Virus record (IMG/VR): IMGVR_UViG_3300021084_000412
Coordinates: 1-27,290 of that record
Strand: one strand, 5' to 3'
Source: a virus
Length of the DNA: 27,290 bases
The notes beneath the pieces are model-generated. The model did no database searches, was not told the DNA's origin, and was given only the letters and a program-made list of their open reading frames with translations. A program made the position numbers and the translations under genes. Of the stretch, positions 9,801-16,294 are shown one piece after another; positions within the stretch are counted from its first letter, which is position 1; every line of letters starts with the position of its first letter.

Positions 9801-10389
9801 TTGCACCTCCTTTACCTAGCATCTTAGCTAAACCGCCATGACCGCTACTGACAGTTGATGATGAACCACCTTTATCGATAATTTGCTGTTTTCTTTGAAC
9901 AGATAAAGCGGCACTCTCTTCTCTCATTTGACGCATTCTCTTAGTATGACCTGATTTGTCAAGTCTCTCTAAATTTGCATGATGCCTAACTTCAACTCTA
10001 TACGCTTCATCGGCTTTTATTTTAGCCAACTGAATGTTTCTTTTTTTATTGTTAAACCTACGTGTTTCAGCTCTAGATAATTTAGATTCTTGCTTAACCA
10101 ATTGACTCTGCATGAATGAAATTTCTTGTTGCTGAACCTTAAGTTTTTTCTGAAGTGCCAATCTTTCCTGACCAAGCCTGTTTACTTTTCCAAAAGCTCT
10201 TTGAACCTTTTTGATAGACTCTATGTTATCCTTTGAGGATTCTTTTTGAGCTTTATTGTATCTAACCGTAGCTTTTTGAATTTCTTCGATTGTAAACTCT
10301 AAATGCTCGAAAGTCCTGTCAAGTTGCTGTACAGCTTCCTCGACTCCTTTTGGTAGAATATCCTCTACTGTGATTGTTGATTTTCCCAT
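6826..10389 (-). CDS. Tail tape measure protein
   Basis: This 1187-residue protein sets tail length and is injected with the DNA. Residues about 225-415 match the conserved phage tape measure domain, with the recognisable core LRRQLGNSLPAAVELMAKSM, GEVLSSEVLPMFAQELDRAYG and MRSQLDRVGSSMDRLL. Residues 10-170 and about 430-1010 are long charged coiled coils. Hydrophobic segments lie at about 186-215 and 1020-1065, as expected for membrane insertion during DNA entry. At roughly 0.15 nm per residue the tail would be about 175 nm (estimate from the general rule). The start lies 2 nt after the stop of the putative chaperone gene, and a terminator follows. Confidence 0.95.
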   Translation of the reverse strand: MGKSTITVEDILPKGVEEAVQQLDRTFEHLEFTIEEIQKATVRYNKAQKESSKDNIESIKKVQRAFGKVNRLGQERLALQKKLKVQQQEISFMQSQLVKQESKLSRAETRRFNNKKRNIQLAKIKADEAYRVEVRHHANLERLDKSGHTKRMRQMREESAALSVQRKQQIIDKGGSSSTVSSGHGGLAKMLGKGGAIGLGIAATVKSVQLLYRGLKDVAELAAKYDALNFKMSAVLDNNAELSNSMGFLNGLTKKYGGNLLATSEQYVKFVAAAKESHLSMAEGKKIFESVTKAGTVLGLSNTELTSTYVALEQMLSKGKVSAEELRRQLGNSLPAAVELMAKSMNVGTGELEKMLKMGEVLSSEVLPMFAQELDRAYGDKAGDKLETMRSQLDRVGSSMDRLLMTVLDSKQPFIQLINTIVEGFGNAIGKFTEMVEDVDQARARIAGESGESLRAKEQENLEKAQEKAVDKLERGWNAATKKFTETASSWVTRQSEARQAVQEEFNAKFIKAEKDKQTQIEELEKEVWARKLKFARDREEDNLRLAMRTMDVDEGKDVEAAVFSASKTQKLNEQERDNAKFYKDSADELAKLNSEMQTYKSLQKDADKQVKGSESRQSKGRLVNFTAKEIANARKKEILDLEIMKKIYEEIYTDADNNEKTRLLGINKAIEAERELILTKSLVAREKEGAGSRTKVAGMQEKVDNIDIQNTALKGSSAEGDAEKLAKNKATKIEIIKAIEAEEKRSATEVSFLLFKLQNDLQDVAIKNIDIVESIKIDEATQAFKFSQIYADLSLERAIEDIEEKYENTVGGEDTAQREIAKIQNQYRAIKLQDEIDFINEVTALKIKSEAKIENKKLLDKGVISQDEFDSRDSSIDSVSAEDMFDGENDDFLAKMGLSPDQITEATQKLLELGIKLKGVNEEGERIGGNKLEDFLNSDEMQAGIELMNEAFNSFSSFQQMKIDSLNEEKSLMEERYDREIELAEGNEKLQKDIANKKRLDQKKYDERIKREKNKQAKLDKAAAIANIILGTAVSVSGAKTIGLKILHGVMGGIQLATAIATPLPKYKDGTKNHVGGKALVGDGGKKEIIINPDGTMSLTRDTAHVVEMKAGSQVMPDANEYIKNVVLSSMTKSYSSKENSSSNFNQAQMENAITNAFSRAKVTNHNHLPKIDVNYALWKGSQIDF

Positions 10390-10391
10390 TT

Positions 10392-10982
10392 CTAATTGTT
10401 GTTATTATTGTTCTTTTCTTCTAAAGCGTGAATATAGCTACAAAATTCCAAAGCAGTGGTTGTTTTTGAATCAAATTTTATACCTGAAGCTATTGATAAA
10501 CTAGCTATTGAGCTGTAAATATTGTCACTAGCCTTAGCAGACGACAATGGTTTCTGTTTCTCGTTAGTAGCTATGTTTATTTCTAAATCCTCTTTACTAG
10601 CCATAGCCTTGTTGAATAAGTACTTCACGTTATCCTTATTGTTGTCTTTTCCCATTTTAACCTTGTACCCCATGCCGAGCAAAGAAGAGGTAAGTCCTCT
10701 TAAATAACAGTAATCAAGCGTTTGAGCCATAGTTGTCAAGAATCGGTACTCTTGGCTATGAAACTTTATTTTACGCTCTGTAGGGGTCGATACGGACGTC
10801 TGACAGTGTGCATGAAATTCCTCCATCAAAGACCTCATTTCTTCCTCTATCATTCCCTTCATTATTATATTAGGGTCGTTCTCTTTTAAAGCCCTGTTTA
10901 AATCTATCACTAGGATATCATCTAGACCTATATTGAAGAACCCGTCCTCGTCTTTTACAAATTCAGTTTTTGTCTGTACCAT
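10392..10982 (-). CDS. Putative tail assembly chaperone, downstream ORF (gpT-like position)
   Basis: A 196-residue protein lying between the tail tube and tape measure genes. It is mainly helical and charged, and ends in a run of six Asn (EEKNNNNNN) just before the stop. The ORF overlaps the upstream 148-residue ORF by 28 nt in the -1 frame. It has its own ATG at 10982, so it may be made alone, as a frameshift fusion, or both: a CCCTTTT heptamer at 10991-10997 lies in the correct phase to join the two. The chaperone role is inferred from this arrangement, which is conserved across long-tailed phages. No sequence family was recognised. Confidence 0.8.
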   Translation of the reverse strand: MVQTKTEFVKDEDGFFNIGLDDILVIDLNRALKENDPNIIMKGMIEEEMRSLMEEFHAHCQTSVSTPTERKIKFHSQEYRFLTTMAQTLDYCYLRGLTSSLLGMGYKVKMGKDNNKDNVKYLFNKAMASKEDLEINIATNEKQKPLSSAKASDNIYSSIASLSIASGIKFDSKTTTALEFCSYIHALEEKNNNNNN

Positions 10983-11401
10983 CTTATTACAAAAGGGTTT
11001 ATGAATTCCTTTACGAATTCGTTATAATTATCGTCGTTTAATCCAAAGAAATGCGTAGAGTCAAATCTACCATCACTGTTGGACAGCATATCCTTTAAAT
11101 GAGGTGTAGTTGAAGTTATTTTGATTTTTCTATACAAAACCTCTACTTTAAAACCTCTCCTGAATGCTCCACTGTCCACCATATCAAAAGGGTCGCCAAT
11201 TCTCTTTCCAGCTTGATAATGGTCTACAGAATAAGTACCTAAAGGATTTCCGTAAATATCCTCACTGTCCTGAAAAATCTGTTCCATGTTATAAGACTTA
11301 ATTACATGAACAAGCTCGATTTTAACGTACCTGAATAAATCCTTCTCTAATTGAAAAGAACCCATACTCTTTAATTGCTGTCTTATTTCTGCTACATTCA
11401 T
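10955..11401 (-). CDS. Putative tail assembly chaperone, upstream ORF (gpG-like position), or minor tail protein
   Basis: A 148-residue protein with a helical N-terminal third and a segment around VDSGAFRRGFKVEVLYRKIKI that looks like beta strands. Position, following the tail tube genes and preceding the tape measure, suggests the first half of a tail assembly chaperone pair. The -1 slippery heptamer C-CCT-TTT falls at codons Pro136-Phe137. A shift there would replace the last 11 residues by the downstream 196-residue ORF, giving a product of about 336 residues. The DSGAFRRGF/FGLN pattern also resembles gp10-like tail completion proteins, so that alternative stays open. A strong terminator hairpin precedes the start. 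Confidence 0.8.
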   Translation of the reverse strand: MNVAEIRQQLKSMGSFQLEKDLFRYVKIELVHVIKSYNMEQIFQDSEDIYGNPLGTYSVDHYQAGKRIGDPFDMVDSGAFRRGFKVEVLYRKIKITSTTPHLKDMLSNSDGRFDSTHFFGLNDDNYNEFVKEFINPFVIRWYRQKLNL

Positions 11402-11415
11402 TGCTGTAAAGATAT

Positions 11416-11445
11416 AAAAAAAGCCCCGTATAATTACGAGGCTTT
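11416..11445 (-). terminator. Strong hairpin terminator after the second tail tube gene
   Basis: On the minus strand an 11-bp stem (AAAGCCTCGTA with TACGGGGCTTT, one G-T pair, loop of four) is followed by seven T. It sits between the second tail tube gene and the chaperone pair, so it probably lowers expression of the chaperone and tape measure genes relative to the tube protein. Confidence 0.85.
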
Positions 11446-11467
11446 GTTTTTTTTGTGTGACATCTTG

Positions 11468-12454
11468 CTAAGACACTATACTCAAAGGTATAGTGAATTC
11501 CTTTTCGGAAAACTTTAATATCCTACCATTAAACAAGATACTAGCACCGATATTGTCTTTCGATGAAGGTATATTTGTTTCAGCTGGAACTAACCAAAAG
11601 AAGTGTCTGTCTACGAAAGGAGCGTAACTACCATTGTCAAGCTTTTGTCTCCATGTTCCGTTTGGAAGAGCCTCAGAAATCAAAGTATTATGGCTAACTT
11701 TAGGAGCTTCAGGGCTTCCGATATTAGCGTTAATACTAACCACTAAACACACATCTAAATCTGAGCTCCTGATACTAGTTCCTGAACTCTTGTAAACCAT
11801 GTCGTAAGTAAGGTAAACCCCTTCATAAGAAATAGGAGTAGCCACAACTTCCATCATTCCTTTAACATCGATGTTAGGGTTGTAATTAGGTTTTATCTGA
11901 ATAGCGTAATCCTCTAATTCTTTAGAGTCCTCAAACTTTATTGTAACAGTGCTGTAAGGTGGTTTAGATGATGTTGCTTTCATTCTCATACCAACCTCAA
12001 AACTTTTGATAGATTCCCCTGTCATGTGTTCTTTGTCAGAATGATACACCCCGATTAAGTAACCTTCATCAGTAACCTCAATGTATTTGGTGTATTCTGA
12101 ATCCTCATAACTCTTTAGAGCCGAATGAGAAGAGAATCCCAAATAGTGCTCAAAAGTCATTCCTTTCGATGCTTTTTTGGTTTCTGCTAAGAAATTCCCT
12201 GTTTCGTAAACCTCAGCATCTGTGTTTGCAGCATCAACTTCGTACATATCAAACATAGGCACGATATCCTTGTTTTTTATAAAGTCGTTGATTCTGTCCA
12301 AATTCTTCATATCAGCCACAGTGGCTTTAAAATCGGATTTAGCCAAGAAATACATCGTAGCTACAGCCTCTAAACCTTCACAAGTTGAGCCAGTTGCTTC
12401 TACAGTATTAGTTTCTGTACCACAAGCCTCGTTGTAAATTCTATTTTTTTTCAT
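11468..12454 (-). CDS. Major tail tube protein paralogue, downstream copy
   Basis: A 328-residue protein paralogous to its upstream neighbour. From about residue 6 (IYNEACG) to about 200 (NPNIDVKG) the two match at most positions, including MFDMYEVDAANTDAEVYETG and HYLGF-SHSALKSYE. The last 120 residues are diverged but keep landmarks (SY, DM, SGT, LDV). The ATG at 12454 was chosen because it aligns with the start of the paralogue; an in-frame TTG at 12490 would put 12 extra residues inside a hairpin region. The tail tube role is inferred from size, abundance-type context (strong terminator) and position two genes before the tape measure. The diverged C-terminus may be surface-exposed. Confidence 0.85.
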   Translation of the reverse strand: MKKNRIYNEACGTETNTVEATGSTCEGLEAVATMYFLAKSDFKATVADMKNLDRINDFIKNKDIVPMFDMYEVDAANTDAEVYETGNFLAETKKASKGMTFEHYLGFSSHSALKSYEDSEYTKYIEVTDEGYLIGVYHSDKEHMTGESIKSFEVGMRMKATSSKPPYSTVTIKFEDSKELEDYAIQIKPNYNPNIDVKGMMEVVATPISYEGVYLTYDMVYKSSGTSIRSSDLDVCLVVSINANIGSPEAPKVSHNTLISEALPNGTWRQKLDNGSYAPFVDRHFFWLVPAETNIPSSKDNIGASILFNGRILKFSEKEFTIPLSIVS

Positions 12455-12470
12455 ATTGTTGTTTTTTTTG

Positions 12471-12497
12471 AAAGCCCCTGTGTTATTCAAGGGCTTT
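12471..12497. terminator. Hairpin between the two tail tube paralogues
   Basis: A 10-bp inverted repeat (AAAGCCCCTG and CAAGGGCTTT, one G-T pair, 7-nt loop) lies in the leader of the downstream paralogue. In the minus (gene) direction it is followed by a run of A, not T, so it may be an mRNA-stabilising or processing hairpin or a weak attenuator rather than a true terminator. Confidence 0.55.
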
Positions 12498-12505
12498 TGT
12501 TTAAT

Positions 12506-13477
12506 TTATAAAGTTGCTTGAACTTCCTCAGGGTAATGACCGAAACTTACAGCTCTTTCAAATAAAGAAAGATTATCTCCGACTCCTTCAAGCCCTTCGC
12601 CTTTAGGTACTAGGTAGAAATTAGCTAATAAAGCCGTACCGTTGTCAGTAGCTAAAGATGATTCTAATTCAAAAACACCTTGACCTAAATTAGTTAAAGA
12701 CACTAAAGGAGACACAACAACAGGTAAACTATCGTCAGCGATACCTCCTTCTTGAATAAGCAAATCAACATCTGCCATAGTTAAATCAGTCATAGGAGTA
12801 CCACTACAAGCGAATGCCATATCAATAACAAATGTTTTCGTAGATTCTTTGTAAGACTGAATATTGTATGCAATTTCAAAAACTCCTTTTACATCCACGT
12901 TAGGATTGTAATCAGGCTTAATGTGAATAGCGTTGTTTTCTAATTCTTCAGAATCATCAAACTTAATAGTCACGGTAGTGTAAGGAGGTTTTGCTGAAGT
13001 AGCTCTCATCCTCATTCCCACCTCGTAAGCTTTAATTGTCTCACCAGTCATGTGTTCTCCATCTGCATGGAATACACCAATTAAGTAACCTTCGTCAGTC
13101 ACCTCGATATATTTAGTATATACTGAATTCTCGTAACTCTTTAAAGCTGAGTGAGAACAGAACCCTAAATAATGTTCAAAAGTAACACCTTTAGATGCTT
13201 TTTTAGTCTCTGCAAAGAAGTTTCCTGTTTCATAAACTTCAGCGTCAGTATTAGCGGCATCAACCTCGTACATATCGAACATAGGAACAATACTGCCGTC
13301 AAGGATAAATTCGTTAATCTTATCCAAATTCTTCATCTCAGCTACGGTAGCTTTAAAATCAGACTTAGCTAAGAAGTACATCGTAGCCACAGACTCCAAT
13401 CCCTCGCAAGTAGACCCTGTATTTTTTGGCTTCTCTGCTTGTGCACCACAAGCCTCGTTGTAAATTTTTTTACTCAT
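12506..13477 (-). CDS. Major tail tube protein paralogue, upstream copy
   Basis: A 323-residue protein, the first of the tandem pair. It opens MSKKIYNEACG and shares the N-terminal ~200 residues with the downstream copy. The C-terminal ~120 residues (from about IAYNIQSYKES) differ strongly and may form a separate surface domain. The shared parts differ at many synonymous sites in DNA, so the duplication is not recent. Tail tube is the best guess from position after head-tail joining genes. One copy could be the tube and the other a minor or terminal tube ring, or the two could mix. Which is the major form cannot be decided from sequence. Confidence 0.85.
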   Translation of the reverse strand: MSKKIYNEACGAQAEKPKNTGSTCEGLESVATMYFLAKSDFKATVAEMKNLDKINEFILDGSIVPMFDMYEVDAANTDAEVYETGNFFAETKKASKGVTFEHYLGFCSHSALKSYENSVYTKYIEVTDEGYLIGVFHADGEHMTGETIKAYEVGMRMRATSAKPPYTTVTIKFDDSEELENNAIHIKPDYNPNVDVKGVFEIAYNIQSYKESTKTFVIDMAFACSGTPMTDLTMADVDLLIQEGGIADDSLPVVVSPLVSLTNLGQGVFELESSLATDNGTALLANFYLVPKGEGLEGVGDNLSLFERAVSFGHYPEEVQATL

Positions 13478-13502
13478 CTTTTTGTTTTTATGTGTTATTC
13501 TA

Positions 13503-14042
13503 TTAATTTGTTAAAAGTACGCAATTATTTTTAGAATTAAAGGATAAATCAACCGAAAATTCCAAAGCATCCCAAACGGTTGAATTTCCTTCGCCTACAG
13601 CTTCACTAATCTGATAGTTAAATCTCTTGATTTTTCTATAAGAATCACGGTCTGCTTTGCTTAAAGAATGGTGGTGAATCTTTACTTTGAAATCCTCGAA
13701 AATAGGGTCAATGTACTTTTCAAAAGTCAGACTATTTCTGTCCTTGTTCAGCATATCATAATTCGTGTTCTCAGTAGCTATTATGATAGTAGGCGTCCAC
13801 TCTAAATTAAAGTATGCTCTTTTCTCTTCAGGCGTCGTAGGTGTCACCACCCAAATTAAGGGGTATGTAGCCTTTGAATTGCCGTTATTGTCCTTATAGG
13901 TGTCGTTACTGTCAGAATGGTCTAAGAACCTCTTTAAATCGGGTTCTGTTCCGTAGCCAAAATTTACAGCTAAAGGATTTCCAACTAAATCCGTCACAGG
14001 TTCTAGCTGGTTCACAATGTATTCTAAAATCTTAAATTCCAT
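13503..14042 (-). CDS. Tail completion / head-tail joining candidate
   Basis: A 179-residue protein placed between the connector candidate and the tail tube genes, where tail terminator or tail completion proteins are encoded. Its core (YPLIWVVTPTTPEEKRAYFNLEWTPTIIIATENT) alternates beta strands and ends with a predicted strand-rich region, plausible for a tail-terminator fold. The start is placed at the ATG at 14042. An in-frame TTG at 14060 would add six residues and deepen the overlap with the upstream gene from 11 to 29 nt. The function is inferred from position only. Confidence 0.8.
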   Translation of the reverse strand: MEFKILEYIVNQLEPVTDLVGNPLAVNFGYGTEPDLKRFLDHSDSNDTYKDNNGNSKATYPLIWVVTPTTPEEKRAYFNLEWTPTIIIATENTNYDMLNKDRNSLTFEKYIDPIFEDFKVKIHHHSLSKADRDSYRKIKRFNYQISEAVGEGNSTVWDALEFSVDLSFNSKNNCVLLTN

Positions 14043-14655
14043 AAGTGTTTTTTTGCTCAAAACATTGACCTACCCATTCAGTGAATAATTCATGTTCCCT
14101 GTTATTAATAAATTCGTAAACAGATAAAAATACGCTCTCAGAAGACTTAGAGTAGTCTACAAAAACTCCCTGAGCATACCCACCCTGTTTTATGTAAATC
14201 GTTGGTGAGCCTCCATTTCCTACAGTGTAATCGAACACCCTGTTAGCAGCGTCTACAATCAATCTGACATATCCGATATCAGTTGAGGTTCTTGACTCTG
14301 AATCAGTCTTACCACTGGTCGAGAATTTACGAGAATCGTATTCTGCATAGAATCCGAAAATGTAATCTCTACAAGGAATTCTCATCCCTCTGTAATTGGT
14401 ATCATTTCCATCAACCAACAACTTCCATTCTTCAGGAGCTGTCTCTTTCCATGTCCCGTCCTCTTCCAAGTAAGTCAATAATTCAGTGTACATATCAACA
14501 CCCAAAGCTTTAAGAAAATACTCTTTCTCGTAAGAATTGATATAGTGTTGAAGTTTGTTGTTGTCCGTAGAATTAGCCATCCCAGCCAATTGTCCACTTT
14601 TTGCGGCATTCGGCACATATGCTTCACCGACAAAATCTTTCGTTTTAGTAATCAT
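14032..14655 (-). CDS. Head-tail connector candidate
   Basis: A 207-residue protein. The segment LQHYINSYEKEYFLKALGVDMYTELLTYL followed by YIFGFYAEYDSRKFSTSGKTDS is a helical bundle pattern of the kind seen in head-tail adaptor proteins of Bacteroidota phages. It lies after the capsid and 69-residue genes and overlaps the next gene by 11 nt. The assignment is from position and helical pattern, not from a confident family match. A strong terminator stands between it and the 69-residue gene, so it needs read-through or its own promoter. The short box TACCTTTA at 14660-14667 is too close to the ATG for a normal leader. Confidence 0.8.
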   Translation of the reverse strand: MITKTKDFVGEAYVPNAAKSGQLAGMANSTDNNKLQHYINSYEKEYFLKALGVDMYTELLTYLEEDGTWKETAPEEWKLLVDGNDTNYRGMRIPCRDYIFGFYAEYDSRKFSTSGKTDSESRTSTDIGYVRLIVDAANRVFDYTVGNGGSPTIYIKQGGYAQGVFVDYSKSSESVFLSVYEFINNREHELFTEWVGQCFEQKNTYGI

Positions 14656-14668
14656 AATGTAAAGGTAT

Positions 14669-14705
14669 AAAAAAAGCCTTAGAGAATTAAATCCTAAGGC
14701 TTTTT
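14669..14705 (-). terminator. Strong terminator after the 69-residue gene
   Basis: A perfect 12-bp stem (AAAAAGCCTTAG with CTAAGGCTTTTT, 11-nt loop) runs into seven T on the minus strand. It also has T on the other side, so it could act both ways. It separates the capsid-proximal genes from the head-tail joining genes. Confidence 0.85.
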
Positions 14706-14725
14706 ATATTTGTATCGTAAAGCTA

Positions 14726-14935
14726 TTAAGCTCCTTTTTTAACTAAAGTATCTTTCGGTGCTTTGTCAACAGCAGCTTTAGTAATTTTCAAGTAACCACC
14801 AGCTTTCAATGCTTCAGCAGTTGATTGTGGAATAGGATATGATTTTCCTTTTTTCTTGTTACCTAAATCTTTTAACATTTCGCAAGTTGCATAAGCCCCT
14901 TGTTTAATCAGGGTTTCTTTTAATGAATCAGCCAT
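14726..14935 (-). CDS. Small basic virion-region protein of unknown function (69 aa)
   Basis: A 69-residue, lysine-rich protein between the major capsid gene and the head-tail joining genes, flanked on both sides by hairpin terminators. The sequence has a helical first third (LKETLIKQGAYATCEMLKDL) and a basic C-terminal half (STAEALKAGGYLKITKAAVDK). Position next to the capsid suggests a head decoration, head-completion or scaffold-related protein, but nothing in the sequence confirms this. The clear ATG, the consistent strand and the presence of dedicated terminators support a real gene. Confidence 0.75.
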   Translation of the reverse strand: MADSLKETLIKQGAYATCEMLKDLGNKKKGKSYPIPQSTAEALKAGGYLKITKAAVDKAPKDTLVKKGA

Positions 14936-14984
14936 AATAATATATGTTTTTGGTTGTGCTTATTTGCACGTTTGTATTTGAGCA

Positions 14985-15006
14985 AAACCCCTAGTTAAAG
15001 GGGCTT
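14985..15006 (-). terminator. Terminator or attenuator after the major capsid gene
   Basis: On the minus strand AAGCCCCT pairs with AGGGGTTT (one G-T pair, loop TTAACT), ending in a run of four T. It lies in the 86-nt gap after the capsid stop and would reduce transcription into downstream genes relative to the capsid. Confidence 0.7.
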
Positions 15007-15021
15007 AATATTTGTTGCAGA

Positions 15022-16242
15022 TTACACTTTAGTAATTGCTGCCTTGATTGTTGCAATATCGTCGTAAACGTATGCGTTCTCATCCAAGTTTTTCACGAAA
15101 CCGTAGAATCTAGATTCTCCGATAATCACGAATTGATTTTTGATGAAATCATCATTTACCCATCCAACTCTTACAGTGTAAGGCTTGTATGCGATTTGGT
15201 TGTAAGTTTTAGCATCACAAACTAAGATTTTCCCTACAGGAATTTCATTTGTTGGAATGATTCTTACACCTCCGATTACTTTCTCGTTTAAAGCGTATAA
15301 AGGCTCTTTAGAGTCAGCTTTTACTTTTGCAGCTTGTACGTGCAAGAAGTAATCGATGTTATTCATTAAGACGATGTTTGCGTCGTAATTCATTTCATCT
15401 TGGTAATTATGAGTACTTGAAATGTCAGTTAAGACAGCTCCAATTACATCCATGAAAGAAGGATTATCAACAGCTAAAGCCATTGAACCAGCAGTAAACA
15501 ATCTACCGTAAGTAGTCATTCCTTTGATGTTCTCACCAGCCCCAGTTCCGTCAGAACTAATAATCATTCTTTGTTTGAACAAATCATGTTTCTTAGCTAA
15601 GAATTCTTTTGCTAAAGATTCCATTCTAGGAACATCATCTAAAGCTTCCTCAGTCAACTTAATCCATGCAGCCGCTTTCGCTGGATACGCAAATCTTGTT
15701 TGAGCCAAGAAATCAATTTGTGGCTTAGACTCACCCTCAGCAACGAATGTGAAGTCACCATCTTTCGGGAACAACTCAGTGTACTTGTGAGACTCTTTAG
15801 ATGTTTTCGAGTTGCTAATGATAGCAGAAACGAAGTTCTCTTTAAAGTTAAATCCAGTTGAATCACCGTACAATACTGGGACAGTCCCAACGTTTGTAAC
15901 AGAACCAGTAGTCATAGCCGCTGGTGCTTTCAATTCAATCTCATTAAATCCTTTTTGGGACTTAAAATTAGATTTGATTTCTTCTTCGTTTTCTTTGAAG
16001 AATTTACTTAACTGAGCTGCATAAGATTCTTGCTCTTTAGCAGTCAATTCCTTTTTCAACCCAGCAAAAGCTACACCTTGGTCTTTCAACGATTGTTGTA
16101 AATCTTTCAATTGAGTGGCATTTTGTTCACCGATTTTGTCAGTGAATCCTACCATCAAATCTTGAATTTGCTTAGGTTCTAAGTCCATAACGCTATCTAG
16201 CGTATATCCTTTTTCCTTTAAGTACTTTTCGTATAATTTCAT
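15022..16242 (-). CDS. Major capsid protein, HK97 fold
   Basis: A 406-residue protein that forms the icosahedral shell. Residues about 25-100 are a charged coiled coil (IGEQNATQLKDLQQSLKDQG and onward), matching the N-terminal scaffolding delta domain of HK97-type capsid proteins. The delta domain is normally removed by the prohead protease encoded just upstream. Cleavage is expected near ELKAPAAMTTGSV (about 103-115). The body has the family pattern: a VPVLYGDS strand, the E-loop region FTFVAEGESKPQIDFL, the long helix LTEEALDDVPRMESLAKEFLA, and the late strand GGVRIIPTNEIPVGKILVCD. A promoter-like element upstream and a hairpin downstream fit separate high expression. Confidence 0.95.
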   Translation of the reverse strand: MKLYEKYLKEKGYTLDSVMDLEPKQIQDLMVGFTDKIGEQNATQLKDLQQSLKDQGVAFAGLKKELTAKEQESYAAQLSKFFKENEEEIKSNFKSQKGFNEIELKAPAAMTTGSVTNVGTVPVLYGDSTGFNFKENFVSAIISNSKTSKESHKYTELFPKDGDFTFVAEGESKPQIDFLAQTRFAYPAKAAAWIKLTEEALDDVPRMESLAKEFLAKKHDLFKQRMIISSDGTGAGENIKGMTTYGRLFTAGSMALAVDNPSFMDVIGAVLTDISSTHNYQDEMNYDANIVLMNNIDYFLHVQAAKVKADSKEPLYALNEKVIGGVRIIPTNEIPVGKILVCDAKTYNQIAYKPYTVRVGWVNDDFIKNQFVIIGESRFYGFVKNLDENAYVYDDIATIKAAITKV

Positions 16243-16262
16243 TTCGTATGTATTTATTTTGG

Positions 16263-16291
16263 TAAAGTTAACAATTTATTTGAATTACCAA
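16263..16291 (-). promoter_or_regulatory. Possible promoter for the major capsid gene
   Basis: On the minus strand TTG (16289-16291), an 18-nt spacer and TAACTTTA (16263-16270) resemble the Bacteroidota promoter TTG-N17-23-TAnnTTTG with the last base changed. Transcription would begin about 14 nt before the capsid ATG. It is a one-mismatch match in A/T-rich DNA, so it is only a candidate. Confidence 0.4.
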
Positions 16292-16294
16292 TAA

